Below are positions 1-8,711 of a stretch of 64,000 nucleotides of DNA, piece by piece. Position numbers and translations under genes: made by a program. Positions within the stretch are counted from its first letter, which is position 1. Every line of letters starts with the position of its first letter. The notes under the pieces are model-generated. The model did no database searches, was not told the DNA's origin, and saw nothing but the letters and a program-made list of their open reading frames with translations. The DNA is from Dyella sp. A6 (GTDB taxonomy: Bacteria; Pseudomonadota; Gammaproteobacteria; Xanthomonadales; Rhodanobacteraceae): positions 1,860,001 through 1,924,000 of the forward strand of contig NZ_CP132911.1 of the NCBI RefSeq assembly GCF_036320485.1, read 5' to 3'.

Positions 1-178
1 TCATCACAGACACGTCCCGATGCAGCATGCGCAATCCATGATGACCGTTGCTTGTCGACGGCTGTACTTCCGGCGAAATGCGGCCCTCGGCATGTAGCGG
101 AGACACGACGAAGAGGACGCACAGCAGGCAGCTGGCTAGCATGTGCGACACCCATCGCCATACGTTGAATGTCGTCAT
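1..178 (-). CDS. Secreted protein of unknown function, N-terminal fragment
   Basis: The gene runs off the left edge of the window; 59 codons are visible. The ATG at 176-178 is preceded by a GGAG ribosome binding site five bases upstream. Residues 1-30 form a clear signal peptide: a basic start, a hydrophobic core around residues 13-27 and a cleavage site ending in LHA before EGRISPE. The protein is therefore exported. The visible mature part (about 29 residues) has no motif I recognise. It lies downstream of, and on the same strand as, the two-component genes, about 260 bases away, so it may or may not share their transcript. Confidence 0.6.
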   Translation of the reverse strand, partial: MTTFNVWRWVSHMLASCLLCVLFVVSPLHAEGRISPEVQPSTSNGHHGLRMLHRDVSVM

Positions 179-440
179 CTCTGCTCCGTGCCATGACCTT
201 CTACCAGCCATATGTCCGCGATGACGGTGCTCGACCGCAGGTTCGCGGAACAGGCAGCATCCATGTGTCGATGCGACCGGAGACAGTCGCGAAGCGGCGC
301 CTTATGCTCTAGTTCGGAAAATAAATCCAAGTCCAAGCTAGCACGCGGTCCTGCGGGCGACTTGGACGAAATTGCGCTTCTGCGATGCGTTGGAGCCACT
401 CGGACTGGAACCGGCGTGTCTTCCGGATTACCTGCTCCGA

Positions 441-1073
441 TCAAGGACCAAAGATGCCTCGCTTCATGGCGATGGTGACGGCATGGGTCCGGTCTTTCGC
501 TTCCAGCTTGGCCAGAATGCTCTTCATGTGGGCCTTGACGGTTTCCTCGGAAATGCCCAGCTGCACAGCGGCAGCTCGGTTGGAATTGCCACCGGCGATG
601 CAGCCGAGCACGGCGACTTCGCGTGCGGTGAGCGCATCGTCCAGCGTGTGACCGGCAATCTCGATGGCCACTTCGGGCGGAATACATCGTTTTCCCGCGT
701 GCAGCTGCCTGATGGTCTCGATCAGGTCCTTGCGCAAGGTGCTCTTGAGTAGATAACCCTGGGCGCCGGCCTTGAGCGCGCGTAGGGCCTGCGCGTCGCC
801 CCGGTAGGTAGTCAGCACCAGAATACGCGCATCGGCAAACTCGCGACGGATGGCGACGATCGCCTCGACACCATTCATGCGCGGCATCTGAAGATCCATC
901 AGAACAACGTCGGGCCGATGTGCCCGATACTTTTCGATGGCCTCGTATCCATCACCGGCTTCGGCCACCAGTTTCATGTCGGACTGTCCTTCGATTACCG
1001 CCGCAATACCCTCGCGCAACATCGGATGGTCGTCGGCAATCAACAGGCGGATCGAAGATTCGATGGTGCTCAT
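441..1073 (-). CDS. NarL/FixJ-family (LuxR-type) response regulator
   Basis: Two-component response regulator of 210 residues. The receiver domain occupies residues 8-125, with the acidic pair D14-D15, phosphoacceptor D60 in VVLMDLQMP, a T in LVLTT and K in YLLKS. The C-terminal LuxR helix-turn-helix covers about residues 145-205 (LTAREVAVL, then GISEETVKAHMKSIL). The start is set by the ATG at 1073, which overlaps the stop codon of the upstream histidine kinase in an ATGA junction. This indicates translational coupling and a cognate pair. It probably binds DNA when phosphorylated by that kinase. Because the kinase frame is broken here, phosphorylation may be lost or come from another donor. 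Target genes are unknown. Confidence 0.92.
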   Translation of the reverse strand: MSTIESSIRLLIADDHPMLREGIAAVIEGQSDMKLVAEAGDGYEAIEKYRAHRPDVVLMDLQMPRMNGVEAIVAIRREFADARILVLTTYRGDAQALRALKAGAQGYLLKSTLRKDLIETIRQLHAGKRCIPPEVAIEIAGHTLDDALTAREVAVLGCIAGGNSNRAAAVQLGISEETVKAHMKSILAKLEAKDRTHAVTIAMKRGIFGP

Positions 1074-4000
1074 GCGTATCGTCCTCCACTCACCAGTCGA
1101 CGCAACCAGCTCATCCACGACGGCTTGCCGCCTCGGTAGGCGACTGCGCCAGGCACGCGCAGGTCTACTTCGGTGCCCGAATGGGGGCCGCTCCAGATAT
1201 CCAGGATCGCACCGACCCGCTTGGCCCGCTCACGCATGCCAGCGAGCCCCCAATGACCGGGGCATCCGCCGGCTTCAAGCGTCACGGGATCGACACCTTT
1301 GCCGTTGTCTCGAACACGCAGTCGCAGGCCATCGGCGTTATAGTCCAGCTCGACTTCGATCTGGCTGGCATTGGCGTGCCTGACGGCGTTGACCAAGGCT
1401 TCGTGACCGATCCGGTAGAGCTCCTCGCGGACCATCGGATCAAGCGGACGACGGTCGCCCTCCACGATGACCTCGAAACCTTCGTCTTCCTCGCCCAGCA
1501 GTTCCCACCCAAGCATCGCCAGCGCATGCGGAAGATCTCGAATGCTTTTGGCCGAGACACGCAGTCCGCGCACACGATCGCGCCCTTCCACGATCACGTC
1601 ATCGGCTCGATCAAGCGCCTGATCGATCATTCGGCGGGCCGGGTCATCCGGAGAGATGCGCTCGGCCACGGCCTGGAACTTGAGTATCAGTCCCTGCACA
1701 GCCTGCAGCAGCGTGTCATGCAATTCCCGCGCGATGCGTTCGCGCTCGGCATGTCGTTCCTCGAGTTGCAGGTGGACCCTGCGCGCCACTTGTCGGAGCC
1801 GAATCAGGAAAAGGCCGACGATCAGTGCCAGTCCCGCGAGGATACACGCGACCTCGAACCACCGGGTCTGGTAGAACAGCGGTGGAATCACGAAAGCGAA
1901 GCTTGCGCCCTTCCGGTTCCAGACACCATCGTTGTTGGCTGCGATGACCTGGAACTGGTAGCGACCCGGTCCAAGATTGGTATAGAACGCCTCGCGCCGA
2001 TTGCCGGCATCCTGCCATCGGGAGTCCACCCCGTCGAGGCGATACCGGAAATGAACATGGCTTGGTATCGCAAGGCTTGTTGCGGTGTACCTGATGTGGA
2101 CGTTGCTGGTCCGCTTGGGCAGGCGCAGACCGTCTGTTGCGGGATACGCATGCCCGTCGGCATCCAGTCCAAGCACCCACACCGGGGGGGGACGGAGTTG
2201 TGCGTGAGGTGCCCTGGATCGATGGACTCGATATTGGTACTGGTCTCAAACCACAGCCGGCCGTCAGCAGCTCGGAACGCAGTCGTGGTGTCGGGTGACT
2301 GCATTGCGACGCCTTTAAGGCCTTCCTGATAGTCGAACAAACGATATTTGGCAGTGGCATCCGCATGGTTCAATGCGTGGCGTAGATTGCTGCCGGCAAA
2401 GCGAACGATACCGGCACTGGTGTTGAGCCAGACGGTGCCTTCTGGCGTTGTCACGATTCCCGAGATGCCGCGCAGTGCGGGCACGCGGCGTGTGGTCAGC
2501 GTCGTGACACGCCCGGCCTGGATGTCCGCCATACCGGTATCGCCGCCGACCAGCGCACCACCACGAATCGGGGTGATCGCTGTGATGTCGCCAATATCCA
2601 GCCCATCAGAAGCGGCGAAGACGCGTGAACCGTCGTCCATGACATGAAGCAGCCGATTGCTCGTGTAGCCCAGCCAGACACCGCCGTCGCGCCCGGCGGC
2701 CATGATGACCGGAGTGTCATCGAAGCCTTTTCGATCGGACTTCCAGGCGCTCCATGATCCGTTCCGGTAGTGGTAGACGCCATGCTTCTGGACGGCGAGC
2801 CACAACGTTCCAGACCGATCGACCGCCAGGGTGGATACATCGTCCGGATCCACATGCGCCGGCAGTGCGACCGGGGCGGCCTGCCCGTGTGTCATGCGCA
2901 TGAAGGTATGGTCTCCGACCATCCAAACTGTACCGTCATCCGTGGCGTAGGTCGTGAATATCTCGCCCAGTCCCGTGAGCACGCGCGACGGCTGGCCATG
3001 CTCGATCCGGTAGAGTGATCCGCCGTTGCTGACCCACAGCTGCCCGGATGGCGACATCGACATCGTGAAGTTCACGGTCGACAACGTATTCAAATCCGGC
3101 AAGGGCAGAACATCATCCCTACGAAAACTGTTCAGCCCAAGATTGGTGCCTACCCAGACATCGCCTTCATGGTCCTGCAGCAACGGCACGGCTCGATCCG
3201 ACGTCAGCCCATTGGTCTGACGAAACCGGCAGTTCACGTCCGCGGAGACCAGCGAATGTCCGTCCTCCAGCCGGTTCGGGTGGTTGACCAGGAAGGCGCC
3301 GCCATCGACGGCATCCGTAGCCCACAGGCGCCCCTCGTGGTCGAACAACAATCGCTCGGACCAGGCGAATCGGGTTATAGGCAAACTCGTCGATTGCCTT
3401 GCCACCGGATGCGATGCATTGAGCCCGGGCAAGGCACGTGTGCCGTGCAGTCCATCAGACAGCCACAACGTGCCATCCGGAGACTGCGCAATAACGGCGA
3501 ACAGGCTTACGGCGATGCCGGTATCCAGGAAGTGATGGCTCCCCTTGCGCAGGAACAGCAGTCGCTGCCCAGTGGAAACCCACAGCGCGCCGCTATGCCC
3601 CGCCAGGACCCAGTCGGCCCGGGTCGTGGGGTAATTCCAGCCCTTGCCGACAACCTGCCAGTGATGGTCGACGAACCGGGCCAGACCTCCCTGTGTAGCA
3701 ACCCAGAGAACGCCTTCACCATCAACCGCAAACGTCTCCACCGGCCCCTCGGGGAATCCGCTCACGGTGCCGTAATAGTGAGCAACGCCATGCCTGACCA
3801 CGCTGACGCCGCCGTGATAGAAGCCTATCCACAGGTTGCCGTCGGGCAGCAATTTGAGCGCGCTGATATCGCTGGATGCAAAGGCCGTATCACCGGTGGG
3901 CACGATGTGCTGGAAATGCATGCCGTCAAAGCGGTACAGCCCGGTTCCGGTACCGAGCCAGAGAAACCCGTCCTTGCCCTGGACCATGGACCAGATGTCG

Positions 4001-4146
4001 GCGGGTGCGCCGTCCTGCAGTGCCCACGATGAGCGATGCAGCGCAGAACAGCCGGCCGTTGCGGTCTTTCCACACGCCACGACGAGCACGGCGGCCAGGC
4101 CGACAAGGACGATCAATAACCTTCTCAGACGTGCACAGCTTGGCAC
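1070..4146 (-). pseudogene. Propeller-type sensor histidine kinase, frameshifted
   Basis: Membrane histidine kinase whose reading frame breaks in a run of eight C (minus strand) near 2185. The 5' part (4146 to about 2185, GTG start after an AGGGGG ribosome binding site) encodes a signal sequence and a series of two-component-regulator propeller repeats (WVGT, LWIG, VWLG style). The 3' part, in another frame, encodes a Y_Y_Y domain (GVDSRW, FYTNLGPGRYQFQV), one membrane helix, the HisKA_3 phosphoacceptor in ARELHDTLLQ and a HATPase domain (HEALVNAVRHA, DNGKG, GLAGM). One extra C would join HNSVPP to PVWVLGL and restore about 1,025 residues. A real mutation, phase variation, ribosomal slippage or a sequencing error would all look the same here. 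Confidence 0.85.
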
Positions 4147-4274
4147 CTTCGCCCCCTACGACAACGTTCCTTGATATCCGTATTTCAGGACGTCCGCATC
4201 CCCCAGACGAGGGATGCTACACCTCCCCCATTCCGGATTTACGCACCTAGTGCGCGGGCTCTAGCGTGTAGCCC

Positions 4275-4649
4275 ATGCAACGACTCTATTCCATGTTTCC
4301 CGCCGCAAGCCCCGGCCTCGGGCTGGGCCTGCTTCGATGCAGCCTCGCGCTCGCACTTGCCACCACGTGGCCATCGACATCCTTGCCACTACCCATGATG
4401 TGCTGTCTCGCAGCCGTGGTCATCATCGATCTGGCGCTGCTGCTCGGTGTGCTTACCCCGGTGGTCAGCATGGCCACCGGGGCGCTTGCCGTGACCGCAT
4501 TCTTCGATGGAGGCCATGGCAGGTGGCCGCAGGAACTTCTGATCCTGCTGTTGGCGGTGTCGTTGCTGCTGGTCGGTCCGGGAGCTTTCTCCCTTGACGC
4601 ACTGATGTACGGACGCCGTCGACTGGTGCCACATCGGCATGACGATTGA
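4275..4649 (+). CDS. DoxX-like small inner-membrane protein
   Basis: A 124-residue protein with about four hydrophobic segments (roughly residues 14-30, 38-62, 64-75 and 88-103). It ends with the DoxX-family signature GPGAFSLDALMYGRRRL. DoxX-like proteins are small quinone- or redox-linked membrane proteins of poorly defined role. It is divergent from the histidine kinase, with about 130 bases between the two starts, so that gap must hold both promoters. The ribosome binding site is weak; a second ATG at 4293 is possible. An AraC-type gene follows on the same strand. Confidence 0.7.
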   Translation: MQRLYSMFPAASPGLGLGLLRCSLALALATTWPSTSLPLPMMCCLAAVVIIDLALLLGVLTPVVSMATGALAVTAFFDGGHGRWPQELLILLLAVSLLLVGPGAFSLDALMYGRRRLVPHRHDD

Positions 4650-4867
4650 CCGGCTTGCTGCCCTACCCGATCAAGGGAGGCATGGATAGCGCGATCAGGG
4701 GTACCGGCCTTCAGGACGGACAAGCAACATCGTTTCGATACTCGACCGATCCGGAGCAATCGCATCCGGATGCTCATGCGGCATGGAGGACATTGGCAAT
4801 GGCCCGACCCTGCTCGTCAACATCATCGATGCGCCAGACGTCCACCTGCAAGGTAACGGATGGAATC

Positions 4868-5248
4868 ATGGGCATGCCCGATCAACAGCACTGCCGCCGG
4901 GGCCTCAGTCAGCAGACCCTGCACCGCATCGACGACTTCATCGAGCAGGCCCTTGCCGGAAAAATTGCTCTTGACGATCTGGCGAAGCTGGCCCGTCTGA
5001 GCCGTTTTCATTTTGTGCGGACGTTCCGGAAGACCATGGGCATCAGTCCGATGGAATACGTTCTCAGGGCACGGATCAGACGCTCCCAACCCATGCTGCT
5101 GAGTTGCCGGCATACCGTCGCGGACGTCGCCGTGAGCTTGGGGTTTTGCGACCAGAGCCACTTCACCCGGTCCTTCCGCCGCGTGACCGGATATCCCCCG
5201 AGACGATTCATTGCCGAATGCCGGTCTGCTGAATCGGCAAACGCCTGA
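4868..5248 (+). CDS. AraC-family DNA-binding protein, DNA-binding domain only
   Basis: The C-terminal 105 or so residues are a standard AraC/XylS double helix-turn-helix: LDDLAKLARLSRFHFVRTF for the first, VADVAVSLGFCDQSHFTRSF for the second, then the closing TGYPPRRF. With the ATG at 4868 the protein is 126 residues and consists almost only of this domain. The frame stays open back to a TTG at 4646 that overlaps the doxX-like stop, but the 74 extra residues have no AraC-like character and look non-coding. Either it is a naturally short regulator, like SoxS, or the effector domain has been lost. It may regulate the gene before it. The start is uncertain. Confidence 0.72.
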   Translation: MGMPDQQHCRRGLSQQTLHRIDDFIEQALAGKIALDDLAKLARLSRFHFVRTFRKTMGISPMEYVLRARIRRSQPMLLSCRHTVADVAVSLGFCDQSHFTRSFRRVTGYPPRRFIAECRSAESANA

Positions 5249-5256
5249 AAACGGGA

Positions 5257-5565
5257 CTAGTAAGCCATCCCATCGACGAGATCGGGCGAAACCCGTTTTC
5301 GCGAGGCAGAGAGCTGGTTCCAGATCGCGTCGGCCTCACCTTCGGCCAGCATTTCGTAGGCCGAAAGACCGCCAAAGGCACGCCGGTGGGCGGACATCCA
5401 GCGTGCCGCATGCGTTCGTTCCCCAAGCTGTTGAAGCACGAGCGTGGCAAGTTCCGGATTGCGCGCTTCGACTTCAGAGAAAGCATCAAGCAGGACCGCA
5501 TCCCTCGCGCGCTGCAGCCGGCTTAGTTCAACCACGATACGACGGAAGCGATGATGATCGTTCAT
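5257..5565 (-). CDS. Small protein with possible MbcA/ParS-like C-terminal region
   Basis: A 102-residue soluble protein. The C-terminal half (FGGLSAYEMLAEGEADAIWNQL, residues about 65-87) resembles the MbcA/ParS (DUF2384) antitoxin domain pattern of an aromatic residue, a Leu-rich stretch and a Gly-Glu turn before an amphipathic helix. The resemblance is by eye only. It is the second gene of a two-gene unit and starts 15 bases after the stop of the next small protein, which has a similar C-terminal pattern. No RES-domain toxin, the usual partner of such antitoxins, is nearby. Function unknown. Confidence 0.55.
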   Translation of the reverse strand: MNDHHRFRRIVVELSRLQRARDAVLLDAFSEVEARNPELATLVLQQLGERTHAARWMSAHRRAFGGLSAYEMLAEGEADAIWNQLSASRKRVSPDLVDGMAY

Positions 5566-5580
5566 CGTGGAAAGTCCTTG

Positions 5581-5919
5581 TCAGGCTAGATGGTCGCGCT
5601 CGCCGCGACTGACGGATTGCAGAAACTCAATGACGACTGAGGCCCGCCCCATACTCACCAGTTGCTCGGCAGTCAAATAGCCAAGCTCGGCAATTGGTGT
5701 GTAGAGGTACCACTCCAGCACGCGTTCCGAGGAAGGCTCGATCTGGACGGCGACATAAAGCACCGCCAGGGCGGTCGGTATGATCCGCAGCAGCGTCTCA
5801 TGGCTCGCGCGGTCCAGTGGTCCGATGGGCATATCGCAGGGATCAACCGCACAGGCATCGCGAATAAGCTCACGTAATGCACCGGGGTCCTTGGAACGCG
5901 GGGAATGTATGGCTGACAT
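5581..5919 (-). CDS. Small protein with MbcA/ParS-like C-terminal region
   Basis: A 112-residue protein. Residues about 68-105 read WYLYTPIAELGYLTAEQL, then VSMGRASVVIEFL and RGER. This fits the C-terminal MbcA/ParS toxin-binding pattern (Trp, Pro-x-x-x-Leu-Gly, Thr-Ala-x-x-Leu-Val, then Gly-Arg and a helix). The N-terminal half has no clear helix-turn-helix. It is the first gene of a pair with the 102-residue protein. A GGAAGA sequence about 11 bases upstream of the ATG may serve as the ribosome binding site. An inverted repeat lies 60 bases further upstream. Antitoxin-like function is inference; no toxin gene is adjacent. Confidence 0.55.
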   Translation of the reverse strand: MSAIHSPRSKDPGALRELIRDACAVDPCDMPIGPLDRASHETLLRIIPTALAVLYVAVQIEPSSERVLEWYLYTPIAELGYLTAEQLVSMGRASVVIEFLQSVSRGERDHLA

Positions 5920-5978
5920 GGTCGCGGTCTTCCGATAGATACATGTCTACCGTACCGACCGCGCCATGTGTGTTCTTG

Positions 5979-5998
5979 TCCAATCCTGCTTGATTGGA
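5979..5998. promoter_or_regulatory. Inverted repeat upstream of the two small genes
   Basis: TCCAATC, six bases, then GATTGGA: a 7-bp inverted repeat about 60 bases upstream of the start at 5919 and just after the 3' end of the MFS gene. It could be an operator for the small-protein pair or a weak hairpin. There is no T-tract, so a terminator is less likely. Confidence 0.3.
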
Positions 5999-6030
5999 AC
6001 GTTCACGTCATGAGCAATAGCGACGCCTGC

Positions 6031-7239
6031 TCACTCCTTCCTGCTGATCACCAGCATGACGGATAGCGAGGCCGCCTCGAAAGCTGCCGCGACCCAACCG
6101 AGGTTCGCCACCTTGCCGTAGACAATCACCAGCGAGCCCACCGCGGCGCCCAGCGAAAAGCCGAGATACATGAAGGATGCATTCAACGACAGGGCAATGG
6201 GTGCAAGCCGTAGACCGGCAATACCCATAAGCCGTGCCTGCTGCCCAGGATAGAAACCCCAGTGCGTCACACCCCAGGCGATGACCGCCACCACCACGGG
6301 AATCAGCGCCAATGCCTGCGGCACATAATGCGCAGTCAGTGACAGGCTTACGAACGACAGGCCACCCACAAGCAGGCACGGAATGATGATGTGGCGAGGA
6401 CCGAAGCGGTCGGCCATGCGACCGCCGAACAGCACGCCCACGCCTGCAGCGACGCCCCAGGTAAACAGTACGTAGCCGACGCGAGCGCCCTGAATGCCCG
6501 TGACCTGATGCAGGAAGAGTGCGAGGTAGGTGTACATCGTGTAGGCGCCGGTGGCCCACAGTGTCGTTACCAGTAGTGTGACCAGAATCGCTGGTTGCTT
6601 GGCGACTTTGACCCGTTCGCCAAGGCTCGCCACTGGCAGATGGGCACCGATGTTCTTCGGCAGGCCGACCAGCAGTCCACCCACCGCGATGACCGAGAGT
6701 ATGGCGACGCCCACGAAGGTCATGCGCCAACTCAGGGTGGCAGCCACCCATGTACCCAGCGGAACGCCGAGTGCAATGGCCACGGTCAGGCCGACATTGA
6801 TGATGGCGATAGCGAAGCCACGACGCTCTTGCGGTACCAGAGCGCCAGCGAGCGCATTCGCACCCGGTACGTACAGCCCGGCCGCAAAGGCCAGCAGGAT
6901 ACGCGCACCCATCAACCAGCCATAGCTGGGCGCCAGCGAAGCGATGACGTTGGCCACCGTGAAGATGGCCATCGAGCCGATCAACACCGTGCTGCGCTTC
7001 ATGTGTCCGCTCAGCGCCGTGAATATGGGAGAACTCAGTGCATAGGCGAACGCGAAGACGGTCACCAGCTGACCGACCGCAGCCGGCGTGACGCCCAGGC
7101 TGCCGGCAATTTTCGGCAGGATGCCGGCGATCATGAAGCCCTCCGTACCCACAGCGAAGGTGCCGAGAGCCAACAGATATAACGACGCACTGTGACTGCT
7201 CGTTACGGGTTGGAGCGTGTTTGTCGTGGAGCCGTCCAT
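6031..7239 (-). CDS. MFS transporter, AraJ/drug-efflux type
   Basis: A 402-residue inner-membrane protein with about 12 hydrophobic helices. The N-terminus LALGTFAVGTEGFMIAGILPKIA is the hallmark of the DHA1 arabinose/chloramphenicol efflux group (motif D1-like, TEF/G-M-I-G-LP). GHMKRSTVLIGSM and GRMADRFGPRHI occupy the cytoplasmic-loop positions. These proteins export sugars, purines or drugs by proton antiport; the substrate cannot be read from sequence. The start at 7239 has an AGGTGAT ribosome binding site. It is a single gene, separated from the next upstream operon by 266 bases that contain a strong hairpin. Confidence 0.9.
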   Translation of the reverse strand: MDGSTTNTLQPVTSSHSASLYLLALGTFAVGTEGFMIAGILPKIAGSLGVTPAAVGQLVTVFAFAYALSSPIFTALSGHMKRSTVLIGSMAIFTVANVIASLAPSYGWLMGARILLAFAAGLYVPGANALAGALVPQERRGFAIAIINVGLTVAIALGVPLGTWVAATLSWRMTFVGVAILSVIAVGGLLVGLPKNIGAHLPVASLGERVKVAKQPAILVTLLVTTLWATGAYTMYTYLALFLHQVTGIQGARVGYVLFTWGVAAGVGVLFGGRMADRFGPRHIIIPCLLVGGLSFVSLSLTAHYVPQALALIPVVVAVIAWGVTHWGFYPGQQARLMGIAGLRLAPIALSLNASFMYLGFSLGAAVGSLVIVYGKVANLGWVAAAFEAASLSVMLVISRKE

Positions 7240-7377
7240 AGGATCACCTGCTGTAGTCGTGACGTGGATTTCGACGCATGAACCCGATGTCCTGAACGAA
7301 CATCCGCATGCTTCCGGGGCAGTAAAGTACGAGCCTTGTCACTCGGGGTGAAAGACTTTGTTGGCAGGGTGGGATGC

Positions 7378-7418
7378 CCGCAAAGCATGGCCAGATCCAG
7401 CGTGGCCATGCTTTGCGG
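7378..7418. terminator. Strong hairpin downstream of the OYE/SDR operon
   Basis: CCGCAAAGCATGGCCA, a nine-base loop, then TGGCCATGCTTTGCGG: a perfect 16-bp stem. It sits about 90 bases past the stop codon of the last gene of the minus-strand redox operon and 139 bases before the MFS start. The position suits a terminator or a 3'-end RNA stabiliser. Neither side has a T-tract, so intrinsic termination is not certain. Confidence 0.55.
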
Positions 7419-7505
7419 TTGTAGTGGTGATGCCGAAGCCCTGCATTCGAGGCAGTGCGCTGTGGAGCTATCGTTGCAGGTCTCCGGCCAGTCGTCGGCT
7501 CGAGC

Positions 7506-8267
7506 TCAGCCGACCGACGCCAGGGCCTCGGTCATGGCCGTATTCAGCTCAGTCACGAAGGCATGTTCTTTGGGCCCCGGATTGTTGCGATAGATGCGTG
7601 CTTCTTCGACCAGCACTTCCTCGGCATCGCTTTCCAGTGCAGCCATGGTGCCCTCGACAAAACGGTCCAGCGGCATGGCGCGTTCGTCATTCGCATCGCC
7701 GACCAGCCCCGTACCCACCCAGGGCGGCGCGATTTCCTGCACACGCACCGAGGTCTGACGCAGCATGAATCGCTGCGACATCACGTAGGAATGCAGCGCA
7801 GCCTTGGTGGCCGAATACACCGCGAAAGGCGCCAGCGGCGTGAAGGCCAGCGACGAGGTGTTGTAGAGAACCGTCGCCGACGACTGCTGCTTGAGGTGCT
7901 CGATCAAGGCCGAGGTCATGCGGATCGAACCCAGCAGATTGGTGTCGATATGGGTCTGCATGACTGTGTCGTCGATGACACCGGCGGCGTTGTCCGGAAT
8001 CATCACGCCGGCATTGTTGAACAACACGTTGAGCTTTGGATAGTCCGCAACGAGCTTCTGCGCGACCGACGTGATGCTGGCCGGATCGGAGACATCCAGC
8101 TCGACCGTGTCGATGCCCGGATTTGCCGCAGCCACCGCCTCCAGTTGCGCACGCCGGCGACCGGCGATGATGACCTTGTTGCCGCGTCGATGAAATGCCT
8201 CGGCGATGGCGCGCCCGATGCCCGAACCGCCGCCGGTGATGAAGATCGTATTGCCTGTCAGTTTCAT
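7506..8267 (-). CDS. SDR-family oxidoreductase, DltE-like
   Basis: A 253-residue short-chain dehydrogenase/reductase. Motifs: nucleotide-binding TGGGSGIG (residues 10-17), NNAGVM, active-site Ser in YNTSSLAF and YSATK with the catalytic Tyr and Lys. The ATG at 8267 follows an AGGAG ribosome binding site. It is the last gene of a four-gene operon (quinone reductase, old yellow enzyme, SnoaL-like, SDR) with 16 bases to the gene before it. A paralogue of the same length, with the same TGGGSGIG and NNAG motifs, lies at 18995-19756 under a different regulator. The substrate is unknown; the family reduces carbonyls with NAD(P)H. Confidence 0.9.
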   Translation of the reverse strand: MKLTGNTIFITGGGSGIGRAIAEAFHRRGNKVIIAGRRRAQLEAVAAANPGIDTVELDVSDPASITSVAQKLVADYPKLNVLFNNAGVMIPDNAAGVIDDTVMQTHIDTNLLGSIRMTSALIEHLKQQSSATVLYNTSSLAFTPLAPFAVYSATKAALHSYVMSQRFMLRQTSVRVQEIAPPWVGTGLVGDANDERAMPLDRFVEGTMAALESDAEEVLVEEARIYRNNPGPKEHAFVTELNTAMTEALASVG

Positions 8268-8283
8268 GGTGAATACTCCTTTT

Positions 8284-8685
8284 TCATGCAGGGAAGCGGT
8301 CGCCGAACATTGGCAGTCCGCTGGCGGATTCGGATTGAGTGGCCTCGTCCTGAAGAACATCCCAGTGTTCGGCAAGCCGGCCGTTCTCGATACGCACGAC
8401 ATCGGCCGCGATCCAGGCCGCGGGCCGGCCGTTGCCGGAAAAGCGGCCATGCACGATGACGTAATCACCTTCCGCAAGGATCAGTCCGTGCTCGTAGCGC
8501 AAGGTGGCAGGCACGCTGCGGATAAGCTCGAACAGACCTTCGCGTCCGGGCGCTATATGCGCGCTGTGCTGGATGTATGTGTCGGACCAGTACCGGGCAG
8601 CCTTCGTGTAATCACGCTGGTTGAACAGCGTGTCGAAGGCCTCGAGGACCAGAGCCTTGTTTTGTTCGGGAGTCGTGGTAGTCAT
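8284..8685 (-). CDS. SnoaL-like (NTF2-fold) protein
   Basis: A 133-residue protein with the SnoaL/NTF2-like layout: an N-terminal helix (ALVLEAFDTLFNQRDY), then AARYWSDTYIQHS, GREGLFELI, VIVHGRFSG and IENGRLAEHWDVLQDE. The closing RLAEHWDV motif is typical of the predicted ester-cyclase/SnoaL group that shares operons with SDRs and old yellow enzymes. The chosen ATG (8685) has GAGG about seven bases upstream; a frame-extending start at 8715 would overlap the preceding gene. It may bind or isomerise a small carbonyl compound handled by its neighbours; this is inference. Confidence 0.85.
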   Translation of the reverse strand: MTTTTPEQNKALVLEAFDTLFNQRDYTKAARYWSDTYIQHSAHIAPGREGLFELIRSVPATLRYEHGLILAEGDYVIVHGRFSGNGRPAAWIAADVVRIENGRLAEHWDVLQDEATQSESASGLPMFGDRFPA

Positions 8686-8711
8686 GAAATCAACCTCGTT
8701 GTCGTGAAGGG

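Noticed and set aside
4646..4867. TTG start for the AraC-type gene, overlapping doxX
   Set aside because: The extra 74 residues show no AraC-like or other protein character.
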